A stretch of DNA of 64,000 bases, taken from contig NC_043755.1 of the NCBI RefSeq assembly GCF_902148845.1, positions 3,770,378-3,834,377 of the forward strand. Reading direction: 5' to 3'. The position numbers and the translations under genes were made by a program. A model generated the notes under the pieces. That model ran no database searches and was not told where the DNA came from. It saw only the letters and a list, made by a program, of their open reading frames with translations. Shown one piece after another: positions 1 to 25,100 of the stretch. Within the stretch, counting starts at the first letter, position 1. Each line of letters opens with the position of its first letter. The stretch is from Salarias fasciatus. Its lineage: Eukaryota; Chordata; Actinopteri; Blenniiformes; Blenniidae.

Positions 1-194
1 AAATTATAAAAACTGACAATACAGGCTGATTAGATTCTGTTATTCTTTATAATCGTATTCACTGAGTTTTGTGTTGGAGTCTGTTTTTTTTTTTTTTTTT
101 AGTGGAAGGTGTGAGAGCCTGTGACTTTGTGATGATGAGGCACTTAAACACATCACTATTTAATTTTATTACAATCAATTTATATATTTCTAAA

Positions 195-285
195 TCCATC
201 CAGTCATCCATCCTGAGCAGGGTTGCCGGATCCAATCCCAGCTAATTCAGTTGGCGCCAGGTGCAACACAGTCATTTCTCGGCAC
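195..285 (+). repeat. Decayed L2-like/SINE tail fragment
   Basis: The stretch 'ccaatcccagct' with flanking CATCC repeats resembles the widely dispersed fish tail 'gctggagcctatcccagctg'. Further, longer copies of this tail family lie near 2.5, 4.5, 14.8 and 43.5 kb. It is strongly decayed, so the family call is tentative. Confidence 0.3.
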
Positions 286-616
286 TTTTGCCGAGGAAAA
301 ACCCAACAAATCCCTTTTGAAGGAAGAAGCCTTTGCTGAATCAGGCTCAGAGGTGGCGGCTTTCTGCTATTCCGGTTGGGGTGAGGGGATTGAAGGAGAG
401 GAAAGGAGATGTACAGATTGATTTTCCGATTCACCACAGCATCGCTCCACTTCAGGCTTCAGACCATGAACTGCTGGGGATCTATCTGATGGTGGCGATC
501 TAGAAAGTTCGGCTGCTCCGAGTATGCAGCTCCTTCTGGCAGAACAAAGTTCGTGACCCCGTCACCCTCATCCTGCGCGAACTTTCTTCGGCTTGGCGTG
601 GAGTATAAATGGAAAT

Positions 617-655
617 GTCAGCCAGCAGCTGAACTCTTTTCGGCTGCTGGCTGAC
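617..655. other. Perfect 13-bp inverted repeat (hairpin) beside TATA- and CRE-like motifs
   Basis: Positions 617-629 and 643-655 are exact reverse complements (13 bp, 13-nt loop). A TATAAA-like box (604-609) lies just upstream and a TGACGTCA palindrome (CRE consensus) overlaps the right arm (652-659). No gene with a clear start follows within a few hundred bases, so a promoter function is only a possibility. It could equally be the end of an old repeat. Confidence 0.4.
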
Positions 656-2454
656 GTCATGAAGCGCAGAGTATGGATCAGGAGCAACATAGGATCAACA
701 ATTCAACTCACATGCTTGTTATTAGACCCATGCACGCACGAAGAGAACATACAAACCCCACACACAAAGGCCCAGATGGTATAAAAAAATCTTTTAGAAA
801 TAAATTTGTAACCTTTGATGTGATGTTTGAAGTTTAAAATAATCCAAAAAACACTGACTTGCAGCTCTCAGATAACTGCATGAATGTAATCCGTCCATCC
901 TTTTGTTTAATAGCTAAGCTGTAGTTGTAATGTATTGGACTTATATAACTTGGTTTCTAGAGATTTTTGTTTCAAATTAGATGATACCAATAATGGGAAA
1001 AAGTATAGGAATTCTCAATTAAGGAATTGAGAATTTTGCATTGTGCTCTTGTGTTACCCTACATCAAGTACTGTGAGAGTTGTGGGGAAACACATGCCGA
1101 AACAACACAAAGTCATTATATCTCCTACAGAAGAGAGCAATCAGAATCATACATTAAACAGGTTACAGAGAGCACACAAATACACAATTTTTTAACCCTA
1201 AACTTTTGTAATTTAATGAACTTTTTGAACTACAGACACTATTTTTCAGCGCGGAGATGCATTTGTTTCTATAGTTACCAAACAGGAATTTGCATTTCAT
1301 TTATTCTTTAATGACTAATAGTCCATTCATTGGTTTCACTGATTTCATGTTGCTCTTCACTGGGAGGAAAAAAAATTGAAAAGAGATTTGAATAACCCAC
1401 TCTGAAATGTGACGGTACACTGAGCATACAGGAGAGACACTGCTGCTATTTGAAAACGATTAATTGCTTCATTACTGAGTGGGCTACTTTCATGGTCTGG
1501 ACCTTGTCACATTGAATGCCTTGAGGTGATTGAGTTGTATTTTTTAGCCTCTGATTGACATTGAATTTAATTGAAATGATGTAGCTAGAATAGAAACTTA
1601 TTAGTGATAATGAGTTACAAGGTGCCGTTTCTTTTTCCTCTTTCATGACGATACAAAATGTTTAAAAATCAATAAAGGGAAGAGAATGTCATTCCAAATT
1701 TGTTGTTGCCATTTACAGGATGCACCAAGAACTGCAGCCACATATAGACTGTATGCCTGTTACTGTTTCCATGGGATGCCAAAGAGATTCAACTTCAGTC
1801 TTACCGGTAACTCCCTTTGTTAATTTTTGAAGATGAACAATATGTTTTACAGTAGAAAAATAAAAGTCCCACAATACACACACAGGCACACACACGGTTA
1901 ACATTCTCTACGTTTAAAATTGCCCACCTCTCTCTATACTTAAGGAAGATAGTACATTTTTTATTCTTCTGTTTTGGATGTGTGATATGAAATGGCTGAC
2001 TGTTAGAAGCTTTCTAGTTCTGTACCACTCAACTGGATTCTGGCTCAAAGATACATATTTTCTGCTTCCATTCCTAATTTTATTCATCCAGATGTTGGGT
2101 GTATAATCTTAAACTGCTCTCAGCTGACTGATCATTTCACCACACCCAAGCAAAGATCATTAACTCTGGGTAGGGTAATCACCAAGAGACTCGTTTTCAG
2201 GAGATGGAAGTCCCCGTCTCCTCTTTTTTTTTTTTTTTTACAAGAAAGGAGGAATAATGTGACGCAAGCTGTTTGGACTGAGAAACTTGCCTCATCAAGA
2301 AAATGTTGTTCCTCACATTTACTGAAGAGGCTGACACTGTAAAAATAACTACTTTCTATAATATGACCCAGTGGCCTAAACTTTAGCAAAATCCCTCACA
2401 AAAAAAAAAAAAAAAAATGCCATCAATTTACAGTCACCACTTCACCTCACAAGC

Positions 2455-2610
2455 ATGTGTTTTGGCAGTGGGGTGAAGCTGGTATACAAGGTGAAAACAC
2501 ACATAAAATAAGAGCATGCAGACTCCCCACAGGAAGGCCCCAGCCTGGAGTTAAACACCAACCTGCTAGCTGTAAGGTGATAGTACTAATTACCACACCA
2601 CCGCGCTTTC
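2455..2610 (+). repeat. L2-like 3' tail/SINE fragment
   Basis: Contains 'gcatgcagactccccacagg' followed by a header-like 'cctggagttaaac' segment. This is a decayed copy of the fish-wide 'gaacatgcaaactccacaca' tail that is also present near 14.9 and 43.6 kb in this window. Confidence 0.45.
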
Positions 2611-4300
2611 CTGAACTTGTATTACATAAAACATACCAATGAGCAACTCAAACCTGCCACACATAACTCCAGTCTGGTAATCCGTTTCAGAGAAAGAAAA
2701 AACAGCGGACTGATTTTTTTGGGGGGGGACAAATTGAACTTTTAAAAATGTTTTCTTTTTTCAAATGAATTAAAATGTGAATGTGTCTCACTAGCACTGA
2801 CAGTCGAGGTAACAGCATCTCATTACATTGTAAGAGCAACTTATGGTGGTATAAGCGCAATTTGAATGTTTGATGAATGAAAATGTCGTGAGAATGGACC
2901 TTGAAATCAGTTAAGCAGCTCATGTTTATTAGGTAATGTGGATTTATGGCTCATTGCTGTGACACTCAGAGCAGTTGTTTAGTGCAGTGGAGCTGATGTG
3001 AAGACTTGATGGCGGGTTTCCGTTCCTCTATGAGTGCTGTCAGAGTGATGAAATGTGTGAGTTGTGTTTAGTGTCACCTTCTGCATGACCACGGAGGTGA
3101 AACCGGCTCGAGCCGGTCGTCCCGCTGTCAGAGTGATTGGACAACAGGTTTCAGGGTGAGGGCGGTCAGCTGGTCTGACTGGTGGAGACTGGTTTGCTTT
3201 TGGGGTGACGGGGGGAGGGAAGAAGGGGGAGAAGGTAAGGGCGGGGGGGGGGTCTTCTCTTTCACAGTAGCAGGAAGGGACCGCCCCCTGTCGCTTTCCG
3301 AGGATCAACTTTCTGCAGTAGTTGACATCCTGTACCAACCTTGCCTTGAACCCCCCCCACTCCAAATTTAGACTCCATGGACGCTGGAACAAACTTGATG
3401 TTATATCACTATCAGAGCATCACCTCACTTTATCTGATTCATACTCTCATTTCAATCTTATGTTCCCCACACTCCTCCCCACACAAGGACAGTTATTCAT
3501 TTCAGAATTTTTAAATTATTCTTCCACATGCCAGGTTCAGCGATCAGCTTTTAGTTCGTCTGTTTAAAGTGTTGTCTCCTCCTCTCAGAAAAATTAATTT
3601 AACACCAACTGCGCCGGACAAATGTTTCATCTATTTCCATTCGTTACGTAACTGCAAGTTGATGTAAAACTCTTGAAAGTCCAATTAATTTGCCAAAAGA
3701 AGATCTGGATTTCAAGCTGTCACCCTTAAACTGCAGAGAAACTACAAGCAGATAAGAGACGGGGGACAGGCCATATATCTCAAGCAAGAAACTGGGTTAC
3801 AAAGACGCGGACAGGTCCTGCTGATTTCAGCGACGTGCAGCACGAGACACGCGCCAGGCAGCCTATGTTGCAATGCTGTCATGCATTCACATAGGATGGT
3901 CTCCATGACCTACTAGCTATCCTTAGCTTCAACAGGAACCTGCTGCTAGTCCACTGTCTAAGAAAACTGAAATAGTGTATTGGACCCATTTCCAGCATGT
4001 GTATGTGTGCCACATAACAGCCAACATTATAAAGACTTGTGTTAACAAACTGACACTCACATTCATTTTATGTTACGCTGTCAGCGTGGTTATCCCACTG
4101 TCTGATTTATAGCTGGTATGCAGTCCTCCTTCAAACCACCTGTGACTGGAAGACATGAGGAAGAGGCAGAGGAAAGAAAGAAAGAAAATACTGGTTGCAC
4201 AGTCCCATTTGAATGCACCAGGTCTTTCAGTATGTTGTGTTCAGGGCCCAGTTTCTTATTCCCTAAAGTGCACAAAAACACTTAAAAGACTACAGTGTGA

Positions 4301-4303
<3 letters not shown>

Positions 4304-4352
<49 letters not shown>
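4304..4352. repeat. (AT)n microsatellite
   Basis: An uninterrupted run of about 24 AT dinucleotides. Confidence 0.95.
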
Positions 4353-4355
<3 letters not shown>

Positions 4356-4414
4356 TCACACATTCACCTTATGTAAACTGTATAATTCACTTTCTGGAGG
4401 TAATGTAATTGTTA

Positions 4415-4605
4415 GTATTTCCACCTGACAGCAATCCCTAGATTGAGCTTGGGCTTGCGGGGGAGATTTCTGTGTAGTTTGCATGTTCTCCCTGTTACCT
4501 TGTGTGTAGGGCTTCTCCTGGATCTCTAGTTTTTTTTTTCCAAAAGTGTGAAAATAATGAGTTTATGATTGATTGGTGACTCTAAAAACTTGGTTTTGAT
4601 GTGTG
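4415..4605 (-). repeat. L2-like 3' tail/SINE fragment, reverse orientation
   Basis: 'tgtgtagtttgcatgttctc' is the reverse complement of the dispersed fish tail motif seen in plus orientation near 14.9 kb. The flanking 'ttggtgactctaaa' also belongs to this tail family. Confidence 0.45.
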
Positions 4606-5366
4606 TGTGTGATTATTTTTATCAGTTTTCTCTATTTGAGGTGACTTTGCAGTTCCCTGTGTATTGAAAAACAACAGTATTAACTTATGATTTAGACACA
4701 TTTTGATGGCTCTTTCCATCACTAAGACACAAAAACAATAAACATAAAGAGGTGAAAACGACCGCAGATCTACAGATATTCAATCAAAAATCCCAGTGAC
4801 AAGGAAAAATAAAGAAACAGTGACCTCAATAACAACACACGACCCCAAAAAAACAAGCACCACTTCACAGTCGATTGAAATTAAATATAAAGTGTGATTG
4901 TGAGGGATTACTGATATTTTAACACGCGCATGATGCTTATTATGTTGCACTTACTTTACCTCACCTCACAATTTCAATGACTCGGTCAAAGATCTCCATT
5001 TCCTTCTGGCAGGCACGTTCATCGAGCCCCTGGAGTAAGAATGGCTGCCCCAGATAGTCCCATTTATGCTGACGAGCACTAAATCCACAGCACGCACGGG
5101 CTACTGTGCGCTTATGGTTACTGAGTCCGAGGGTACTTGAACGCATCACAGCCTCTATCCAGTGCCTGTTGCTTTGGGGGTTTCTCTCAAAGCAGCAGGA
5201 CAGATCAGCCGCAGACACTCTGCAGGATCCACAGGACAGGACAGGACAGGACAGCCCGACCGAGGGCGGACTGCAGGGCATCTTTCATCTTCTCTCAGCT
5301 CACTTCTGATTTTGGTTTATTATAGATCCAGCCGCAGCCAGATGACCGTGACTCGGGAGAGACCCC

Positions 5367-8955
<3,589 letters not shown>

Positions 8956-9614
8956 CATCAACAAACCCTTTGGGAGCATGTTCATTCAAATATTTATTTT
9001 CTATGTCATCAATTATTAAATCGAATCTATTTTTACACCCTTGAGCAAAGGAGTCTTGCAGCATCACTGCAATCCAATGCATGTTTTATTACTCTTAATT
9101 AAATGATGATATATTTTTAGATATAGACTGTTATTTTAGTATCACTTCATGGGGAGTAATCGGTCACTATATCAGCAGTTCTCACACAGCCAGAACAATA
9201 ATACAGTAACTTTATTTTTAACACTTTGTATGTAAAAAATATACTATACAACTCATACATCTCCATACTGCTGTTACATTTAAAGCCAACAAAGGCACTG
9301 AAAATTACTTCAGCGGCTCTTAAAGCTGCGTAGTGCATGCACAAAGATGCTTCTATGTGACATTTACATTAAAGAAAACATGGTGCCAGATGCTTTGCAA
9401 CCATGAAACACAAAGAGGACCCACCTCTCACTTCATGTGGGTCTTTTTTTTTTTTTTTTTTTAGGGACAAATGCAAAAACAACAACAACAAAAAAACATC
9501 ACTGGAAAAAGTAGCAGCAGTCTCTTGCAGGACGATAACATCTGGTCTGATCTGTTCTGCCTTACTTCACAAGGCTGTTTATGAAACAGTTTACACACCA
9601 GGCCACTCGGTTCA
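8956..9614. other. Convergent 3' UTR region between the sgk gene and the tmem244-like gene
   Basis: AT-rich DNA holding the 3' ends of two convergent genes. AATTAAA-like polyadenylation signals lie near 9012-9020 and 9096-9103 on the plus strand. A 17-T run sits near 9446. No further gene is seen. Confidence 0.6.
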
Positions 9615-11220
9615 TCAGTAGATGCTGAAGGAGGCGTATGTCTGCTCACTCTGGCATGCGAAGTAAGCTATCAGCTGACCATTGCAAATCATCAGAAACA
9701 AGCCACTACCTATGGAACAAGAGAGATGTAAAAACAAACAACCAGGCTCAAAAAGTTACACCTGATAAATTATTGACATGTTGCACATGACGGTTGTCTT
9801 ACCTAACGCCAGCCACCACTGCCACACTGTGGGAAACTCCAACATTACTGCAGCACAGGAAACAAAAGAAAACCATTTCACAACATCCTGGTTTGATTTG
9901 GCGCGTACAAAAGACCGGATTTAATGTTACACTTCTGCTCACCCAGGCTGGTGATCATTACATGTAGAAGTGTGACGGTGAAGGCGTAGTCCCAAACCCG
10001 CCTCCTCACCACTGCAGCAAACAACAGGCCGCTGCAAAAGTAGGTGAGCTCCAAGGACAGGAGGTTCACTGAGAGGGAGAAGAGAGGAGAGAAGATACTG
10101 TATCGGTACAAAGTATACACTCACTGGTGATTGCCTCACATTTATCTCGTGTATTCACCCAAGTATTTGGAGTTGGATTCAGCAGGTTCTGTCTTAAAGT
10201 CGAAAGGAATGAGCCCGTCAAAGTGCTTCAACCTAAATGAGTAAAAAAGAAAAACAAGAGGATTAAAGTTTCAATGAATCACAATGTAGCTATGGCATAA
10301 CCTCCTCAGACCCTGACATTTGGTATACTTGATATTTTAAGTCAAGTTGAACGCGTGTAAAGGTGCAGCTCAAAAAGCTTCAGGATACTTTTAAACAAGA
10401 AGAAAATTTATATAGTAACATTGAAAAATAAATAAAGAGGAATCTACATGAGAAAAAAAATTAAACAATCCACAATGAAAATACACAAGATACAGTGGGA
10501 TTGCACAAGAGGACACAAGCAGCTCTGATTTTTGTTGAGAGTACAATTTCTTTTAAAATTTGTTGTCCTTATAGAAGGGCAAAAAGACACATTTGACCTG
10601 TAGTAGATGAGCATACTCTTAATTAATAATGATGTCCTAATACTTTAATTCAATCTTATGGGTAACTTGCATCTGCAATCATTTCCTTTATTGCCTTTGC
10701 GCATGCGCACGAGGGACTCACCTGAAGGCACCGAAGCACACACTCCCAATCATGTAGAAAAGAGAGTAAAATATAACCAGACACAGTAGCAGGTTGAACA
10801 GCACGGTCTATGGGACGGAGACAAACACAAGGAGTCGTTATTATGTAGAGTCCATCTGCCAGCAGCACACATTTTCTACCTTACACAACATGGGCAGCGT
10901 TACAGTGTGTGTGTTTTAGTGTGTGTTATAGGCTCCCGGGGGCAGCAGGGGGAGGGATGTGAGCTGCAGGTGGGCAGGCAGACAGCAGCAACTCTATCTG
11001 CAGCAGCCTGACCTGCTGGTGGATTATATCTGCTAGATTTTTCTGTGCACAGAGGCACCTGAAACACGCGGCAGCTCATCATTTAATCTGATCGCGCATC
11101 ATTCCCAAAGCGGCCGCGGACTGTCAGATCACAGAAACGCCTCGAGGGTTGAGAGACAATATATATCACACCATGTCGACATCTTACCTTCGAATCGACC
11201 GCTTGGCCTTTGAATGCCAT
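9615..11220 (-). CDS. tmem244: TMEM244-like multi-pass membrane protein
   Basis: A small membrane protein of unknown function. Six coding exons on the minus strand: 11188-11220, 10722-10807, 10159-10232, 9943-10068, 9803-9847 and 9615-9709. They total 459 bases, stay in frame, and encode 152 residues; human TMEM244 is 128. All junctions have GT-AG sites. Exon 1, MAFKGQAVDSK, aligns with human MALQVRVAPSK. Further matches are the PFDFKT motif, the ELTYFCSGLLF segment, VWDYAFTVTLLHVMITS, and VMLEFPTVWQWWLALG against human VMLEFPLTSHWWAALG. Four hydrophobic segments are visible. Human TMEM244 lies close to L3MBTL3 on 6q, the same neighbour as here. The start codon is about 2.6 kb from the divergent l3mbtl start codon. 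Confidence 0.88.
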
Positions 11221-13858
11221 CTCATGGTTTGCTGTAGATTTGCTGTTATTTTTCTGTAATTTCCTAACACTGCAGCAGCGGCGGTAGAGGTATTGGTGTC
11301 GGCGGCGGACAAGGCTGCACGAGCCGCTAATCCCCCAACAAACTGGACTCCTTCTGCCATCTAGCGACAAAAAAACAGGACGCCGAGCAGAGCCGCCGCT
11401 TTTTACAGCCGAGCTGAACTCATTTCACCTCATATCGGGGCGGCCTTTGTTGACTGAAAATAAAAAATAAAAAAATAAAATCTCCACTTTGCTCCAAACG
11501 CACAGGCTCGTGTCCAGACGAAGTTATTCGCGTGGTTATTAAAGGAAGGCCGCGTGTTTCCAACCCCGCGTGTTGATGGGAAACGGCCAAATATCTGCAG
11601 CCTTGTCATAAAGGAGAAACACACAGCCGCCCAGTGTGGGAGGGATTGACTGCTGCAGGTCTGCTTTTCAGGCTGTGCTTGGAAAATGAAGTCAATTTCA
11701 AGCCACCCTTTCCGACAGAGAATTAGGCAGATGTCACATCGACGTGAGATGACCAGCTGTCATGATTCACGGCGTCGTTGAGAACGCGCGCGGGGAGTGT
11801 CACGAAAGGTGATGGCACGCCGTCTCCTCCAGCGGCATCCCCCCCTCCCTACGCCACAGTGGCGATGATAAGTTTTTTCACGTTATCGTGGAGTGAAAGG
11901 CGGCGTGGTGGCCACCGTATGGCCGCCCCAGATGTTGGGGAGCCTGAAGCCGCTCCGGACTCCTGAGCAACAACCCCAAAAATCAACTGGTCTGAGTTTG
12001 AAAATGTCACCTGAGGTGACTTGTTACGAGGCGGAGCTGGGTTGTCGGTGCCGTGGTCGGACTGCAGCCCGCACGGACAGGCTGCTCGGTGATGGGACAG
12101 TTGTTAAAAAACTGGGAGGTTAAACGGGCTGAGTGAGGGGGGAAAAAACCAGCCGCTCCTCCACAGCAATGGAGACACTGCGGTCCCTGCGCTCCATTGA
12201 TACACACTCCTACTCCTGCGGAGAGGAGGGGGGCTCACTTCTCCACACTGTTTCGGGGCAAAGGGGAAATCCGAGGCGCGGTGCGGCGGGTGGTATTTGT
12301 TAAATCGGCTCCGAGCTGAGTTTTGGGCGTGTTTTAAGTGCACACAGGCCTGTTATTGACCGCCGATAGTGAAGTGAACTTTTCCGAGCCCCAAAGTTGT
12401 CAGGCAGCGCATCTTGCGCGCATGCGCATCACTCTATCCAGCTCTAAATAAGAGTTAAAACAGAAACGAGGTGAGTTCCACAATTTACAAACAATACGGG
12501 CGTAAATACTCATTAATTGGCGTTAACAGGGACAAAGGGAGAAAAAAACGACGTTCGTTTGACTCAGCGGGGTTAGTTTTCTTTATTTCCACTCTGATTT
12601 GAAACGGCGAGAATAAATCGTTTTTTTTTTCAAGTTTCTATTGAAGAAAATAATCAAGCAAACAACGTTGCAGCCTGTAACAGTATCACGGTGCTATTGC
12701 GAGTGTGTGCGATTTTCTGCGAAATGTCGGCGTTTGCAGGAGCGTTTTCCTCTTGTTATTAACCGAGAAACTTATTTATTACAGATTGTCCTTAGCTGGC
12801 TGCATCCAGTCACAATGCTACGGCTAGCCGCCTAGCATCCCCCTGTGTAAGCGGACGGAGCGGGGCTAGCTGCCTGCTAGCTCCGTGTCAGCCTAGCTAG
12901 CTGACATTCCGTGACAAGGGGAAAGTGAAGAAAAACGAGCAGAGTGAATGAAAACACTCCGTCAGGAAATTGCTCCGCAAGCGTTTGATTTTGTTCGACA
13001 CGTAGCGGCTTTGCGCGATTTGTTTAAGCTGGTAACTTGAGTAATTAACATAGTTTAAACGTGTTGGTGGCCTCTTCCTATGCTCCGCCATTTTGTACAA
13101 GACGAATGCTAATCATGGGCGCTCTTTCACTTTATTTATGGCCAGAATAAAACTGAGACATGGAGAGCAAACTCAAACTCAACCAGTATCCATCAGCTCC
13201 GACTGTTGAGCACTTTTCAAATGGTTGTGGCCACGGTGCAATCAGAAAATATCACCTTAATTCAGTGTTGAACCTGCGTCAGGACTAAAACGTTATATCG
13301 TATTATTAGACGGATTAAAACGCATCTAAGTTTGGACAGTTGGCTCGGAAAACAGTGTTCTCCTCAATATTGGTGAACAAATAACCCTCTCGGCCGCTCA
13401 TAACCAGGTAAACAGTGGGTTTTTGGAGATACAGTTAAAACAAGGAAAAGATGAACTTGTGTGGTAAACTTAAAGTTGACACATCTTCCCAGGTGCTGGT
13501 CAATGATATTGGTGGAGGTTAACTCCGATGAGGCCATTTGTGCGCGCATATCCCCGTTTGTTGTCCAGCAAAACAATATTATTATTGACTGTTTTGTCTG
13601 AAATCGAAGTGCACGGTGTACCCTGCAAGCCAGCACACAGGCTCCATCTAGTGGTGATGCTGCGCAGCGCTGTTTACAGGAGCAGGTCGAGCTGCATGTC
13701 TGATGGGAGGCACTTTGTGGACGAAGCAGCTTCACTGTTGTTACCAGACACACTCAACACCGCAGAATTACAGCACGTGCTCTCTGATCCCTGTCTTGTT
13801 TTTAATGTTATTCTAATCTGCCTTGTTATTGCAGGTTGGTCATATCAGCGGAGTGGGA
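11221..13858. promoter_or_regulatory. CpG-rich divergent promoter region between tmem244-like and l3mbtl-like genes
   Basis: GC- and CpG-rich compared with flanking DNA, with clear CpG clusters near 11.3-11.6, 11.75-12.45 and 12.8-12.9 kb. It separates two divergent start codons, so it most likely carries both promoters and the non-coding first exon(s) of the l3mbtl-like gene. The splice acceptor ending at 13833 precedes the l3mbtl start exon. A dense run of CTAG tetramers lies at about 12822-12902. No other coding sequence is supported. Confidence 0.6.
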
Positions 13859-22188
<8,330 letters not shown>

Positions 22189-25100
22189 CGACCCGAGTCC
22201 GCCGGGATCTCTCCCTCCTCACAGGTCCCTGGAGCTGCAGCTCCGTCAAAACTCAACCCAAGACATTTGAGGACGCTTTCATAACAAGTTCAATATGTCG
22301 AGCTGTGCGAGAGCGCAGCTACACAATGGAAAACAAGTGGAAGCCATTACCCCGAGAACATTTTACCTGTCCTAACTCTAAGCTCATTTGTCCCTGATGG
22401 GCGGCGCTGGTTAACCTGGGAAATCCATCCATGGAAATTATTTAACTTATATTGTGTTTGTTTACCGAGTCATTACACACAAAAAAAAAAAGACTTAATG
22501 CACCTTCAAGGCTCCTCAGCGTTGTACAGGCTATGAATTGGATTCTGCGTCAAAGTTTGGTTGCATTTCTTGTTTATCTTTGTTTTTTTTTTTTTGTGTG
22601 ATCTGTAATGTAATGGAGCTGAAGCTCAGTGCAGATAGAACAAATGAGGTAGTGTTGGGAAAATGTTTTTTTTGTGCGCGCGCGTGTGTGTGTGTGTGTG
22701 TGCGTGTGTGTGAAGATGCAAAATACAATCGCGAGGTGAAGCAGAAGCACTATGTAGTTCACTTTTTCTCCTTCAGGAGGACGAAGTGGGCCGCCTAACA
22801 GGCCCAAAGGGCAAGAGTGTTTTATTTGGACTTGGCTGAAGTTTCGACTGAATACGGGATGATCTGAACTCTGTGTGTGTCTGCGTGAGAGCGTGCATGT
22901 GTGCGACCACAAATGTGACAAAGTGTGTTTGAGGGATACAGGTGTAATTTGCTGCCATCCTGTGAGTGTTGTTGGGGATAGAGGACTGTTCTGTTACAGG
23001 CAGGGCTGAGGACACTTGCGGTCTTTAAGACTGGAACGAGGCATGCGAGGCATTTTTCTTCCTGCGGGACGAGGTGGAGCGACCCCTGAAATATGAATGT
23101 TGAGTAACAGCCTTCTGCTGTTCTGTTAATATTGATCATTTTGTTGTTTCAAACAGCCTTGCAGTGTAAATAGTATACAGCTACAAAAGGACGGCCTCGC
23201 TCCTGACCAGAGTTTACTCCTGCTTAATTATGCAAAAAGGCTTGACATCTGCCTACGGGGAAGGACTTTTGAGCAGCAAACTGCAAAAAAAAAAAAAAAA
23301 AAAGAGCCTCAATCCCTAGATTTTGGAGAAAAAAAATAAAACAAAAAGAAAACATTGTTGGTGTCTTTGTAAATCTGCCTGTATCTCAGCAAGTTTGAAT
23401 GTGTACATCAGCAACTGTTTATATGCAAACAGCTTTTATTTATGTATTGTAATTTAAGGGGTAACGGTACGCCGCTCCGGCTCGGAGGAAGCTGCGGCTG
23501 TTTGGTGGAATGTGTGAATGGGCGAAAAAAAATAAATGAGATGCACACCGTCTGCTGTCCTCGTTTGACCTCGGCCACTTCAGCACACGCGGGAAATAAA
23601 ACGGATTGTCCATATCTCTTTGGGGATTCTCAGCAGGGATTATGAACTTTAACAGCACGTGGAGTTACACCAGTTTTCAGAAATGTTGACGTCACCTCAG
23701 TCGCTGCTGTAAATGTTGTCTGGTTCGCAGTTAAACCAGGGAAGTCATGGAGCACGGCCGCCCTTCTCCAGTGGTTTTTACTCACTATTTTTTTCCTTGG
23801 ATCTGTTGAGGTTTTGTGCTTCTCTCTCGCCCTTTTTTTTCCTTCTTCATTAAGACTATTTTAACACTGTTCTTCATGCTGTGCTGCCAGTGGCTTCCAT
23901 TAAAACTGTTCATTAGGAAACGGGAGAGTACAATCAATTCATGACGGCAAACATCAACACAGCACGGGTGTCATAGTTACATCATATCTGTCATCTAATT
24001 GGCTACAGACATTTTCAACCTTTCATGCATCCATTTCATAGAGAATATCGGAACTTCAGGCAGCAGTTGGGTCACGGCAGCCACTCACCCACATACTGTG
24101 AGACACACATCTGGTTCATTTTCTCACAAGCCCAGTCACACACGAAACTGTCCACCGACCGGAGCCGGACGCAGCTGACTGTGGGTGAAGGCTGTGAACA
24201 CGCCTGACACTTCACCAGGACATCACTGGAACAGCCACACACTGACAGGAACAACATGTGAACCCTGGGCCACTGTTTTTTTTAAGACGAGCTCATACAA
24301 CATGTCTGGTTAACCACACTGAACCAGAGTCCTTGATGTCCATCCACCAACAGCGCCGCCAATTCCCCCACACGGTCATTCTATTGGACTTCTTTTCTTT
24401 CACACAACCTTTAAGTTTTGCATTTATTTCCAGTAGGCTGCTTTATTGTAAATTGCTAAATAAGTCAGCCCATCTGCTTTCTTTCCATGTTCTATGTTTC
24501 TGGTCAACTTAATCCTGAGACAGAAGTGAAGGTTTTTTCTCATAATAATGACAGACAGAAAGGTCAGATGGCCATGAGAAGCTCAGTGGAGACAGACGGG
24601 GACACATGCTGATAAATATGATGCTGCTGTAACACCATCAAATGATGGGCGACTGATGGTTTCTCTCAAAATACCAGAATCTCTGATTAAATAATCCTAC
24701 ATTTCCTCCTGCTGCAGGAATACCCCTCTTTCTGGTTCTTCTTTATATGGGCTGCTTAAAACTTCTTATAATCGCAAAAGAATAAATAACTGCTCGTCGT
24801 GGGACTGGCCTGGATCAGCCTCAGATTCCCACGACCCCTCCTCTACACACACACACACTCTCACACTCACACACACACACACTGACACACAGCCTGCATC
24901 GGCGCGCGAGCAGCGCGGACACAGAGGCAGAGCAGAGCAGCTTTGCACCACTTTTAGTAAGACTGCTTTTTTTTCTTTTCTTTTTCTTTTTTTTCTTTCT
25001 TTTACTAGAAACGCTCCATTTCTCGCCCCGCTGTTGCGCTACACGCCGACACAAGACTGTCAAACCGAGGATGGAGGGAAAAAAATAAAATCAAGAAAAC

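Larger units (their letters stand above)
1..5366. other. Intergenic region upstream of the sgk gene
   Basis: I see no supportable gene here. Open frames are short and lack family matches. The stretch holds decayed L2-like tails near 195-285, 2455-2610 and 4415-4605, a perfect hairpin at 617-655, a long (AT)n tract at about 4304-4352, poly-A/T runs and a (GGACA)n run near 5232-5252. The last few hundred bases probably hold the promoter and 5' UTR of the downstream kinase gene. The minus-strand open frame at 4961-5281 has no recognisable domain and I do not call it. Confidence 0.6.

Noticed and set aside
4961-5281. A 106-residue minus-strand open frame just upstream of the sgk gene
   Set aside because: No recognisable domain, composition driven by a GGACA repeat, no splice or conservation support visible.
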